NCBI GenBank assembly: GCA_028706735.1
Contig: JAQTVS010000005.1
Span: forward strand, 1-23,826
Length of the DNA: 23,826 nucleotides
Reading direction: 5' to 3'
Source: Thiomonas sp.
GTDB lineage: Bacteria; Pseudomonadota; Gammaproteobacteria; Burkholderiales; Burkholderiaceae_C
Shown: piece by piece, positions 15,575 through 22,803 of the stretch
Numbering within the stretch: the first letter of the stretch is position 1
Layout: each line of letters starts with the position of its first letter
Made by a program: the position numbers and the translations under genes
The notes under the pieces: model-generated
Databases searched by the model: none
What the model was told of the DNA's origin: nothing
Seen by the model: the letters and a program-made list of their open reading frames with translations, nothing else

Positions 15575-16795
15575 ATGCAGGTCGCCTACTTTGTCAATCA
15601 ATATCCCAAGGTTAGCCACACCTTCATACGGCGCGAAATCCAGGCGCTGGAGAGGCAGGGTTTTGCCGTACAGCGCATCGCACTGCGCGGCTGGGATGCC
15701 GACGTGGTGGATCCCGCTGATCAGGCAGAGCGCGAACGGACGCGCTACGTGCTGCAAGACGGGCTGCTCGGCCTGGCCGGGGCGATGGTGCACATGGCCG
15801 CAACGCGGCCGCTGCGGTTTTTGCGGGCGCTGGCCTGGGCAGTGCGGTTGTCGCGCCACAACGAGCGCTCGCCGCTGCACCATTGTGTCTATGTGGCCGA
15901 GGCCTGTCGCTTGGTGAAGTGGACGCAGGCAGAGGGTACGGCCCATGTGCATGCGCACTTCGGCACCAATTCGGCCGAGGTGGCGATGTTGGCGCGCTTG
16001 CTCGGCGGACCGTCATACAGCTTCACCGTGCATGGGCCGGAAGAGTTCGACAAGCCGATAGGCATCCATCTGCGCGAAAAAATCACGCACAGCAGCTTCG
16101 TCGTTGCTATCAGTTCCTTTTGCCGCAGCCAGCTGTACCGTTGGGCGCTGCCGGCGCAGTGGGACAAGATCGAGGTGGTGCGCTGCGGCGTCGAACCGGC
16201 GTTCCATGCGGACGCTGACGCCGAACCCAATGTAGGCAGTCAATTGCTATGCGTGGGTCGGCTGACCGAGCAGAAGGGGCATCTGCTGCTGATCGAGGCA
16301 GCGCAGATCCTGGCGCTCGAAGGCGAGGTCTTCCAACTGCTACTGGCTGGCGACGGCGAATTGCGGGCGCAACTGGAAGCGGAGATCGACCGTCGCGACC
16401 TCGCTGGCATCGTCCGTATCACAGGCTGGGTCGACAGCGCGGAGGTGCGGCGCCTGTTGCTGGCCTCGCGGGCCTTGGTGGTCTCCAGCTTCGCCGAGGG
16501 CTTGCCGGTGGTGATGATGGAAGCCATGGCGCTGAGGCGTCCGGTTGTCGGCACGCAGATCGCCGCCATTCCTGAACTCGTCCAAGATGGCCGTAGCGGC
16601 TGGCTGTGCGCCGCAGGCGACCCCGACGCCCTGGCAGTTGCTATGCAGCGCTGCCTTCGTGCCGACGCGGCACAACTCGCCCGCATGGGCGCACTGGCGC
16701 GCGACGAGGTGATGGCCAAGCATGACGTTGACCGCGAAGCTCAGCGCCTGGGGGCTTTGTTTCATCAAGCGCATGCATTGGGGCGGACATCATGA
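15575..16795 (+). CDS. Family 4 glycosyltransferase (GT-B, WcaL-like)
   Basis: This 406-aa GT-B enzyme opens VAYFVNQYPKVSHTFIRREIQALERQG, typical of the WcaL/AmsK group of GT4 enzymes. It has an acceptor domain up to about residue 200, then LLCVGRLTEQKGHLLLIEAA and the E-x7-E donor-site motif (E308 to E316, EGLPVVMMEAMALRRPVVGT). It is cytosolic or membrane-associated and retaining. Start choice: ATG 15575 has GGAG 6 nt upstream; a longer frame to 15518 overlaps the acetyltransferase gene. The stop overlaps the next start (ATGA). Donor unknown; GDP-mannose or GDP-deoxyhexose is plausible because those donors are made by this operon, but this is inference. Confidence 0.9.
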   Translation: MQVAYFVNQYPKVSHTFIRREIQALERQGFAVQRIALRGWDADVVDPADQAERERTRYVLQDGLLGLAGAMVHMAATRPLRFLRALAWAVRLSRHNERSPLHHCVYVAEACRLVKWTQAEGTAHVHAHFGTNSAEVAMLARLLGGPSYSFTVHGPEEFDKPIGIHLREKITHSSFVVAISSFCRSQLYRWALPAQWDKIEVVRCGVEPAFHADADAEPNVGSQLLCVGRLTEQKGHLLLIEAAQILALEGEVFQLLLAGDGELRAQLEAEIDRRDLAGIVRITGWVDSAEVRRLLLASRALVVSSFAEGLPVVMMEAMALRRPVVGTQIAAIPELVQDGRSGWLCAAGDPDALAVAMQRCLRADAAQLARMGALARDEVMAKHDVDREAQRLGALFHQAHALGRTS

Positions 16796-17994
16796 GTCTA
16801 TTTTTCGAGGGGTTGTTCCTTGCACTGATGGTGTTTGCTGCGGTTCCAGTGCTAATGCTTGTGGTGCAGGTGGCAGGAGCTTTGCACAGCGCCCGACGTT
16901 CAGCCTTGCAGGCTGCGGCGCCTGCCCCAGTGCCGATCGGCAGCATCGCCGTTCTCATGCCAGCGCATGACGAGGCGGACGGAATCGCGCGCACGATCCG
17001 ATCCGTCCTTCCCCAGCTCCGTGCCGCGGACCACCTGCTGGTAGTGGCAGACAACTGCAGCGACGAGACCGCGCAAAGCGCACGCGACGCGGGAGCAAGC
17101 GTCATCGAACGTCATGATCCGCAGCGCCGTGGCAAGGGATTTGCCCTCGCCTTTGGCATGCAGCATCTCGCTGCGCTCCAACCCGAAGTGGTGATTGTCC
17201 TCGACGCGGACTGCCTCGCAAGCCCCGGTGCGATCCCGCTCCTGGCTAGCCAGGCAACATTGAGGCAGACGCCCATCCAGGCGCATTACCGCATGCAGTT
17301 GCCGACAGACGTCACTTTGATGAATAAGGTGTCTGCCTTTGCCTGGCGCTTCAAAACGCTGGTGCGTCCGTTGGGTTACCTAGCGTTCGGCTTGCCTAGC
17401 CAGCTCATGGGAAGCGGAATGGCGTTCCCCACGCAGTTGCTCTCGCGCTTCGATCTGGGCGGATCGCATTTGGTGGAAGATCTCAAACTCGGGCTGGACA
17501 TGACCTGTGCTGGCGCAGCTCCTCGCTTCGAGCCCGGCGCCGAAGTCATCAGCAGCCTCCCGCCCAGTGCGCAGGGGTCGCGCAAGCAGCGCACACGGTG
17601 GGAGCATGGGCATCTGGGCATGCTTGCCAAAGCGCCTGCACTCTTCGCCCTGGCGCGACGCAAGCGCAGCGGCATGCTGCTGGCCGCGGTGGCAGACCTC
17701 TGCGTGCCTCCACTGGCCCTCCTCGTCCTGTTGCTCTCTGCGCAGAGCTTGATGGCGCTGGGCGGCTTCATGCTGCTGGGCTGGCTGCTTCCCCTGCTGT
17801 TCATCGCCGCCGTTTGCCTGCTGTTCGGCCTGAGCATGCTGGTGGCGTGGTGGAGTTTCGGGCGGGATGTCCTCACTGCGGGAGAGCTTGCCGCGATTCC
17901 GTTCTACGTCCTGTGGAAAGTCCCCATTTACATTGGGTTCGTATTTCGACGTGAACGCACCTGGGTGCGCACGGAACGCGGGCCATCTCCCTGA
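16792..17994 (+). CDS. Membrane-bound family 2 glycosyltransferase
   Basis: This 400-aa protein has an N-terminal transmembrane helix (about 5-30), then a GT2 catalytic core: AVLMPAHDEADGIARTI, VADNCSDETA, VLDAD (D138-A-D140), VED (D230) and RKQRTRW (Q266-x-x-R-W270). This D, DxD, D, QxxRW set is that of processive or membrane GT2 enzymes such as cellulose and hyaluronan synthases. Two to three C-terminal hydrophobic segments follow (about 300-385). In a Wzx/Wzy locus such an enzyme more often adds a single sugar to the lipid intermediate. Start overlaps the preceding stop by ATGA. Donor unknown. Confidence 0.88.
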   Translation: MSLFFEGLFLALMVFAAVPVLMLVVQVAGALHSARRSALQAAAPAPVPIGSIAVLMPAHDEADGIARTIRSVLPQLRAADHLLVVADNCSDETAQSARDAGASVIERHDPQRRGKGFALAFGMQHLAALQPEVVIVLDADCLASPGAIPLLASQATLRQTPIQAHYRMQLPTDVTLMNKVSAFAWRFKTLVRPLGYLAFGLPSQLMGSGMAFPTQLLSRFDLGGSHLVEDLKLGLDMTCAGAAPRFEPGAEVISSLPPSAQGSRKQRTRWEHGHLGMLAKAPALFALARRKRSGMLLAAVADLCVPPLALLVLLLSAQSLMALGGFMLLGWLLPLLFIAAVCLLFGLSMLVAWWSFGRDVLTAGELAAIPFYVLWKVPIYIGFVFRRERTWVRTERGPSP

Positions 17995-18021
17995 TGGCAG
18001 AGGCAACGCTGAGCAATTGAT

Positions 18022-18816
18022 ATGCAAACGTCCCAACGTATCCAACTCTTCGGCCTGCCATTTGACGCGCTGGCATTCCAGTCAGCCGTGGACGCGATCG
18101 TCAATGCAGTGCGTGATCGCGACCAGGTGAGCAAGGGCCTGGTCATCACGCCAAATGTCGATCTCATCGTCACCGCGGATCGGCATCCTGAGGTGCATGA
18201 AATTTTTCGCAGCGCTCGTTTCTTGTTTGCCGACGGCATGCCGGTGGTCTGGGCTAGTCGCCTCATTCCAGGTAAGTCGTTGCCTGCCCGAGTGTCCGGC
18301 CCTGACTTGCTTGCGGCATTGTGCGAGCGGGCCGCATCAAGTGGCTTGCGTGTGGCCTTCGTTGGCGGAATGCCGGGAGTTGCGGCTCGGGCAAGTGAAG
18401 CCCTGCGCAAGAAACATCCTGCCTTGCAGGTTGTTGGCGTGCACTGTCCGCCTTTTGGCTTCGAGAACGATGCAAGGCAAACCCAGGACATCATCGACCT
18501 GTGCCGCGCGGGCAGGCCAGACTTCCTGTTCCTTGGAGTGGGCTCGCCAAAGCAAGAAATCTGGAGCCATGCCAATCTCGCCCGCCTTGACGTTGGCATG
18601 GTGCTTTGCATCGGCGCGGCGCTGGACTTCGCGGCTGGCACGCTCAGGCGAGCGCCACGCTGGATTCAAAGGGCCGGATTCGAATGGGCCTGGCGAATGA
18701 CGCAGGACCCGAAACGGCTGATCAAGCGCTATCTAGTGCGCGATGTCGCGTTTTTTCCCATCGCGCTGCGCGAAATCCTTTCAGGTCGCCTTTCACAACA
18801 AGGGAGGGGCCGATGA
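18022..18816 (+). CDS. WecG/TagA/CpsF family glycosyltransferase (GT26)
   Basis: This 264-aa protein shows the whole GT26 pattern: TPNVDLIV (T43, N45, D47), LFADGMPVVWASRL with the likely base D71, RVSGPDLLAALCERA, LGVGSPKQEIW (Q178), and the C-terminal GAALDFAAGTLRRAPRWIQRAGFEWAWR...RYLVRD segment, which is the membrane-binding appendage of TagA-like enzymes. Family members transfer ManNAc, ManNAcA or other hexoses to an undecaprenyl-diphosphate-linked sugar, often early in assembly. The ribosome site is weak. The stop overlaps the manC start (ATGA). The donor cannot be assigned. Confidence 0.9.
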   Translation: MQTSQRIQLFGLPFDALAFQSAVDAIVNAVRDRDQVSKGLVITPNVDLIVTADRHPEVHEIFRSARFLFADGMPVVWASRLIPGKSLPARVSGPDLLAALCERAASSGLRVAFVGGMPGVAARASEALRKKHPALQVVGVHCPPFGFENDARQTQDIIDLCRAGRPDFLFLGVGSPKQEIWSHANLARLDVGMVLCIGAALDFAAGTLRRAPRWIQRAGFEWAWRMTQDPKRLIKRYLVRDVAFFPIALREILSGRLSQQGRGR

Positions 18817-20276
18817 AAGACGATGGCATCTTGGCCATTACACCGCTGGCGTCGGCGACATGCAAGTTGCTTCCCGTCATTCTCAGCGGCGGCGCCGGCA
18901 CGCGGCTGTGGCCCGTCTCGCGTGAGCAGCATCCAAAGCCCTTTATGCAGTTGTCAGACGGGCAGAGTCTGCTGCAGAAGACCTATCAGCGCGCCATCGC
19001 GCTCCCCGGAGTGCAGCAGGTGCTGACCGTCACCAACCGGGAACTGCTCTTCAAGACCAAGGACGAACTTGCCCAGATCAACCGCACGAACCTCGCAGCT
19101 GCCTTCATACTCGAGCCCTTCGGCCGCAACACCGCTCCCGCCCTCGCTGCAGCGGCACTCTGGGCTGAACAGCATGTCGGCGCCGATGTCACGCTGCTGG
19201 TGCTGCCGGCCGACCATCTCATTACGCTTGACGAGGCCTTTGCTGCTGCAGTGGCAAAGGCCTGCGCCCTCGCCGAGCAAGGCAAGCTGGTGACGTTCGG
19301 CATCGAGCCGACGGCTCCGGAAACCGGTTTTGGTTACATCGAGACCCGAGGCAATTCAGTGACCCGTTTCATTGAAAAGCCCACCCTGGATAAAGCCGCC
19401 GAATTCCTCGCTAGCGGCAACTACCTCTGGAACAGCGGCCTGTTTTGCTTTCGCGTCGATGCAGTATTGAGTGAACTCGCGCAACACGCTCCGAGCGTGC
19501 TAGAGAGTGTGCAGGCTTGCCTGGGCGCCTCACAGCAGTTGCAGAACGCAGGCATCTCCCTGATCGAACTCCAGGCTGAGTCTTTTGAATTCGCGCCCGA
19601 CATTTCCATTGACTACGCATTGATGGAAAACTCCGCACATGTGGCTGTCGTGCCATGCGACATCGGGTGGAGCGATATCGGCTCCTGGAACGCGCTCAGT
19701 GCGCTACAGGTTCCAGACCCGGATGGCAACCGCCTGAACGGTCAGGCTTTGGTGCATGATGCGCAGAACTGCTACGTGCAAGGTGCTGACCGCGTGGTCG
19801 CCCTTGTGGGGGTGCGGGATCTCATCATCGTCGATACGCCCGACGCCCTGCTCGTGGCCGACCGCCATCGCGCGCAGGACGTCAAGCAGATAGCCGCCCA
19901 GCTCAAGGCGCGGGGTCACGTGGCGTACAAGCTCCACCGCGAGGTGTACCGTCCCTGGGGGACCTACACGGTGCTGGAAGAGGGCGAGCACTTCAAGATC
20001 AAACGCATCGTCGTCAAACCCAAGCATGCCCTGTCGCTGCAAATGCATTACCACCGCAGTGAGCACTGGGTTGTGGTGAGTGGCACCGCGAGGGTGGTGA
20101 ATGGCGAGATGGATGTGCTGATCCGCACCAATGAATCCACCTACATTCCCGCCGGAATCCGGCACAGGCTGGAGAACCCCGGCATTCTCGATTTGGTGAT
20201 GATTGAAGTGCAGAGCGGCGCCTATCTCGGCGAAGACGACATCGTCCGCTTCGAAGACGTCTACGGTAGAACCTGA
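18813..20276 (+). CDS. manC: Mannose-1-phosphate guanylyltransferase / mannose-6-phosphate isomerase (bifunctional)
   Basis: This 487-aa cytosolic enzyme would make GDP-mannose from mannose-1-phosphate and GTP, and also interconvert fructose-6-phosphate and mannose-6-phosphate. The N-terminal pyrophosphorylase domain has LSGGAGTRLWPVSREQHPKPF (GGAGTR 26-31), PFGRNTAPALAAAAL and FIEKP. The C-terminal cupin isomerase domain has RPWGTYTVLEEG, the metal site MHYHRSEHW (H412, H414, E417-H418) and YIPAGIRHRLENPG. Length fits the type II PMI family (AlgA/ManC/XanB). ATG 18813 overlaps the preceding stop and has GGGAGGGG upstream. GDP-mannose feeds Gmd and perhaps mannosyltransferases. A phosphomannomutase gene is not in this window. 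Confidence 0.95.
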   Translation: MKDDGILAITPLASATCKLLPVILSGGAGTRLWPVSREQHPKPFMQLSDGQSLLQKTYQRAIALPGVQQVLTVTNRELLFKTKDELAQINRTNLAAAFILEPFGRNTAPALAAAALWAEQHVGADVTLLVLPADHLITLDEAFAAAVAKACALAEQGKLVTFGIEPTAPETGFGYIETRGNSVTRFIEKPTLDKAAEFLASGNYLWNSGLFCFRVDAVLSELAQHAPSVLESVQACLGASQQLQNAGISLIELQAESFEFAPDISIDYALMENSAHVAVVPCDIGWSDIGSWNALSALQVPDPDGNRLNGQALVHDAQNCYVQGADRVVALVGVRDLIIVDTPDALLVADRHRAQDVKQIAAQLKARGHVAYKLHREVYRPWGTYTVLEEGEHFKIKRIVVKPKHALSLQMHYHRSEHWVVVSGTARVVNGEMDVLIRTNESTYIPAGIRHRLENPGILDLVMIEVQSGAYLGEDDIVRFEDVYGRT

Positions 20277-20281
20277 GCGCG

Positions 20282-21241
20282 ATGCAGATGCCACAAGCCC
20301 CCATGAAGACTGATTCCACGATTCTGGTGACCGGCGCGGGCGGCGTCCTTGGAGCCGCCATCCTCAGTGAGCTAAGGAAGCAGGGCCACGAAACCATCCT
20401 GGCTCCGACGAAAGCCGAGTTGAACTGCCTGGACGAGGGGGACATAGAGCGTTATTTCGACCGGCATCGGCCCACCCATGTGTTTCACCTCGCCTCTCTT
20501 GTTTTCGGCATCAAGGGCAATCTGCAGAATCAGGCGCTTTCATTCAAAGCCAATACGCTCATGAGCCTGTACGTCCTCGACGCCTGCGCCAAATATGGGG
20601 TGGAAAAAGTCTTCTTCGCAGGCACCGTGGCGTCGTATGCCTTTCCGTACATCAGCTTGCCCCTGCAGGAAAAACACTTCTGGATGGGCGCGCCACATGC
20701 AGGGGAATATGGGTATGCGCTGGCCAAGCGCGGGTCCCTGGGCCATCTGCAAATCCTCCGACAGTCTTTTGGTATGGATTTTTGCTACGGAATTTTTACC
20801 AATCTGTACGGACCACATGACAAGTTCAACACGGAGACGGGCCACGTCATTCCCTCTCTGGTGGTCAAGACGGTTCGCGCAGAAGCCGAAGCAGACGCTG
20901 TCCTTGAGGTCTGGGGTAAGCCGCAGACGACGCGAGACTTCCTCTATGCCGATGACGCTGCACAGGCCGCCATACTGGCCATGGAAAAACACAGCGGAGA
21001 AATCAATATCGCCAGCGGATTGGAAACAACCATGGGCGCACTCGTCGATGCACTTTCCAAGTCAGCGACCCGCACCCTGCAGGTCAAATGGGTCAGCGAC
21101 CAACCCGTTGGCATCCCGAAACGCCACTGTGATGTTTCCCGGTTGCAATCGCTCGGGTTCACGTTGCGCTATTCCCTCGAAGCGGGAATCGGCGAGACAC
21201 TGCAGTGGTACCGGGCGAACGCATGGAATGCAAGAACCTAG
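20282..21241 (+). CDS. GDP-L-fucose synthase-like SDR reductase lacking the epimerisation Cys
   Basis: This 319-aa extended short-chain dehydrogenase has VTGAGGVLG for NADP(H) binding, Y145-x-x-x-K149 in YGYALAK, and NLYGPHDKF with H179. It aligns well with E. coli Fcl/WcaG (IPSLV, WGKPQTTRDFLYADD, INIASG, W near the end). Fcl uses the triad Ser107-Tyr136-Lys140 for reduction and Cys109/His179 for the 3,5-epimerisation. Here the G-S-S-C-I-Y stretch reads G114-T-V-A-S-Y, so Ser becomes Thr and the Cys becomes Ala117. It could therefore make a GDP-6-deoxyhexose other than L-fucose. It precedes gmd; the usual order is gmd then fcl. Start could also be ATG 20303. Confidence 0.82.
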   Translation: MQMPQAPMKTDSTILVTGAGGVLGAAILSELRKQGHETILAPTKAELNCLDEGDIERYFDRHRPTHVFHLASLVFGIKGNLQNQALSFKANTLMSLYVLDACAKYGVEKVFFAGTVASYAFPYISLPLQEKHFWMGAPHAGEYGYALAKRGSLGHLQILRQSFGMDFCYGIFTNLYGPHDKFNTETGHVIPSLVVKTVRAEAEADAVLEVWGKPQTTRDFLYADDAAQAAILAMEKHSGEINIASGLETTMGALVDALSKSATRTLQVKWVSDQPVGIPKRHCDVSRLQSLGFTLRYSLEAGIGETLQWYRANAWNART

Positions 21242-21268
21242 ACGTCGAACTTCACCAAAGCGAGGGTC

Positions 21269-22312
21269 ATGATGAGCGAAAGGATTGCGGTTGTTACTGG
21301 GATCACTGGACAGGATGGCGCCTACCTGTCCGAGTTATTGCTCAGCAAGGGTTATGTGGTCTATGGGGCATACCGAAGGAATAGTTCCGTCAATTTCTGG
21401 CGTATCGATGAATTGCAAATCAGCAAACACCCGAATCTTCACTTGGTTGAATTTGACCTGACTGATCTGGGCTCAGCCATTCGTCTGCTGCAGGAGTCTG
21501 GCGCCTCGGAGATTTATAACCTTGCCGCGCACAGTTTCGTGGGGGTGAGTTTTTCTCAACCACACGCCACCGCGCAGATCACCGGTCTGGGGCCGCTCAA
21601 CATGCTGGAAGCGATCCGTATTGTCGATCCGAAAATTCGCTTCTATCAGGCCAGCACCTCGGAAATGTTCGGCATGGTGCAGGCCATACCCCAGAATGAG
21701 GGCACGCCATTTTATCCGCGCAGTCCTTATGGAATTGCAAAGCTGTATGCACACTGGATGACGGTGAATTATCGTGAAAGCTATGGGATTTTCGGCAGCA
21801 GTGGGATTCTGTTCAATCACGAAAGCCCGCTGCGTGGCCGAGAGTTCGTTACTCGCAAGATTACCGACAGCATCGCCAAGATCAAGCTTGGCAAGCTGGA
21901 TGTGCTGGAACTCGGCAATCTCGATGCTAAGCGCGACTGGGGCTATGCCAAGGACTATGTCGAGGGGATGTGGCGCATGCTGCAGGCCGATGCGCCCGAC
22001 ACTTTCGTGCTGGCGACCAATCGTACCGAGACCGTGCGCGATTTTGTGAGCATGGCGGCTAGGGGGGCGGGCATTGCCATCGAATGGCAGGGCAAGGCCG
22101 AGCAGGAGCGCGGCATCAATATGTCCACTGGCAAGACCATTGTGTCCATTAATCCCAAGTTCTACCGCCCGGCGGAGGTGGACTTGCTCATCGGCAATCC
22201 GGCCAAGGCAAAGGCCAAGCTCGGCTGGGAGTCGACCACCACGCTGGAGCAACTCTGCGCCATGATGGTTGAGGCGGATCTGAACCGGAATATGACTGGG
22301 ATATCGTTCTGA
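21269..22312 (+). CDS. gmd: GDP-mannose 4,6-dehydratase
   Basis: This 347-aa enzyme converts GDP-D-mannose to GDP-4-dehydro-6-deoxy-D-mannose. It has [17 protein letters not shown] (NADP-binding), [20 protein letters not shown], the catalytic STSEMFG (Thr and Glu), SPYGIAK (Tyr-x-x-x-Lys), [20 protein letters not shown], and [21 protein letters not shown]. All are diagnostic of Gmd, and the active site looks intact. Length is normal. ATG 21269 is followed directly by ATG 21272; GAGGG at 21262-21266 is better spaced for the second. The product goes to the neighbouring reductase. This is the last gene of the EPS operon as far as can be seen. Confidence 0.95.
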   Translation: MMSERIAVVTGITGQDGAYLSELLLSKGYVVYGAYRRNSSVNFWRIDELQISKHPNLHLVEFDLTDLGSAIRLLQESGASEIYNLAAHSFVGVSFSQPHATAQITGLGPLNMLEAIRIVDPKIRFYQASTSEMFGMVQAIPQNEGTPFYPRSPYGIAKLYAHWMTVNYRESYGIFGSSGILFNHESPLRGREFVTRKITDSIAKIKLGKLDVLELGNLDAKRDWGYAKDYVEGMWRMLQADAPDTFVLATNRTETVRDFVSMAARGAGIAIEWQGKAEQERGINMSTGKTIVSINPKFYRPAEVDLLIGNPAKAKAKLGWESTTTLEQLCAMMVEADLNRNMTGISF

Positions 22313-22436
22313 TGGAGTAGGACTTGGGCATTCGCTCATAGAAGTTATGCGAGAGTTGACTATGGCCATCCATTGGTGGCTTGGGCGATTCAATATGAGG
22401 TTGAGATGCCTTGGATCGCGATTTTGAGCCGGAGGG

Positions 22437-22456
22437 GACTGACTCGCAAGTCAGTC
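22437..22456. terminator. Perfect stem-loop after gmd, without U-tract
   Basis: GACTGACT and AGTCAGTC form perfect 8-bp arms around a 4-nt CGCA loop, 125 nt after the gmd stop. No T run follows on either strand, so it is not a typical intrinsic terminator. It could stabilise the 3' end of the operon mRNA, assist Rho-dependent ending, or mark an old insertion. Confidence 0.35.
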
Positions 22457-22507
22457 AATGACGCACTCATGGCATGCCCATCGCAAATCGCACCAGCCTA
22501 GAGCATT

Positions 22508-22548
22508 TTCCTGTTTTTTTGCACAATTTAAGTGCGTTACAACAGGAA
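22508..22548. promoter_or_regulatory. 41-bp segmented dyad (TTCCTGTT-N5-GCAC-N7-GTGC-N5-AACAGGAA)
   Basis: Outer 8-bp and inner 4-bp arms are placed with exact symmetry about position 22528. The inner part, GCAC-N7-GTGC, repeats the arrangement seen at 735-749 before the EPS operon. It lies about 122 bp upstream of the start site predicted from the sigma-54-like site, a usual distance for an enhancer-binding activator. Operator function is inference. Confidence 0.4.
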
Positions 22549-22555
22549 TTAAAAT

Positions 22556-22570
22556 ATTCGCCAGGCGAAT
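22556..22570. promoter_or_regulatory. Palindrome ATTCGCC-A-GGCGAAT
   Basis: Perfect 7-bp arms flank a single base. The centre is 35 bp downstream of the centre of the 22508-22548 dyad and about 86 bp upstream of the predicted start site. It is a likely protein-binding site; the regulator is unknown. Confidence 0.35.
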
Positions 22571-22622
22571 CGGAAAATTCCCATAAGTTTTTCATCATTT
22601 TCCTACCTTGCGAAACGAGGCT

Positions 22623-22638
22623 TGGCCTGTAGCATGCC
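22623..22638 (+). promoter_or_regulatory. Sigma-54-like -24/-12 site before the lipoprotein gene
   Basis: TGGCCTGTAGCATGCC has GG and GC with the required 10-nt spacing, and shares its first seven bases with the EPS promoter at 940-946. The -12 half (ATGCC) is weaker than TTGCA. Transcription would start near 22650, about 155 nt before the coding start. This is a moderate match and might be chance. Confidence 0.45.
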
Positions 22639-22668
22639 GAGACTTTCAGCGTGCCCGAGCATGGGGAG

Positions 22669-22721
22669 CCACAGAAAACGAAGTATGGGGACAAAACGGC
22701 CCTTCATCGCGTTTTCTGCGG
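22669..22721. repeat. Inverted repeat with 12-bp arms in the lipoprotein leader
   Basis: CCACAGAAAACG (22669-22680) and CGTTTTCTGCGG (22710-22721) pair at 11 of 12 positions across a 29-nt loop. No U-tract follows. If the sigma-54-like site is used, the repeat lies in the 5' untranslated leader about 80 nt before the start codon, where it might act on mRNA stability or translation, or in DNA as an operator. Confidence 0.4.
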
Positions 22722-22803
22722 CCTATTTGGGTGCTTGAGTTGCATTGGACGAGTCGTGCCAGAGGATTTAGGCCCTATCCGCGCACGACGGAAGGGATTT
22801 GTC

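Larger units (their letters stand above)
22313..22803. promoter_or_regulatory. 491-bp intergenic region between gmd and the lipoprotein gene
   Basis: I see no supported gene here. The first part (to about 22500) holds a perfect stem-loop. The part from 22501 to 22615 is clearly AT-rich, with T and A runs and two dyads. A sigma-54-like site and a long inverted repeat follow before the ribosome site of the next gene. The composition and the sites suggest a regulatory region that separates two transcription units. I saw no classical stem plus U-tract terminator. Confidence 0.6.

Noticed and set aside
16792..17994. Cellulose or hyaluronan synthase acting alone
   Set aside because: The QxxRW motif is present, but the locus has a full Wzx/Wzy set and lacks a BcsB or PilZ partner, so a single-sugar role on the lipid intermediate is more likely.
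22514..22520. Run of seven T as an intrinsic terminator
   Set aside because: No GC-rich stem lies directly before it; it belongs to the segmented dyad at 22508-22548.
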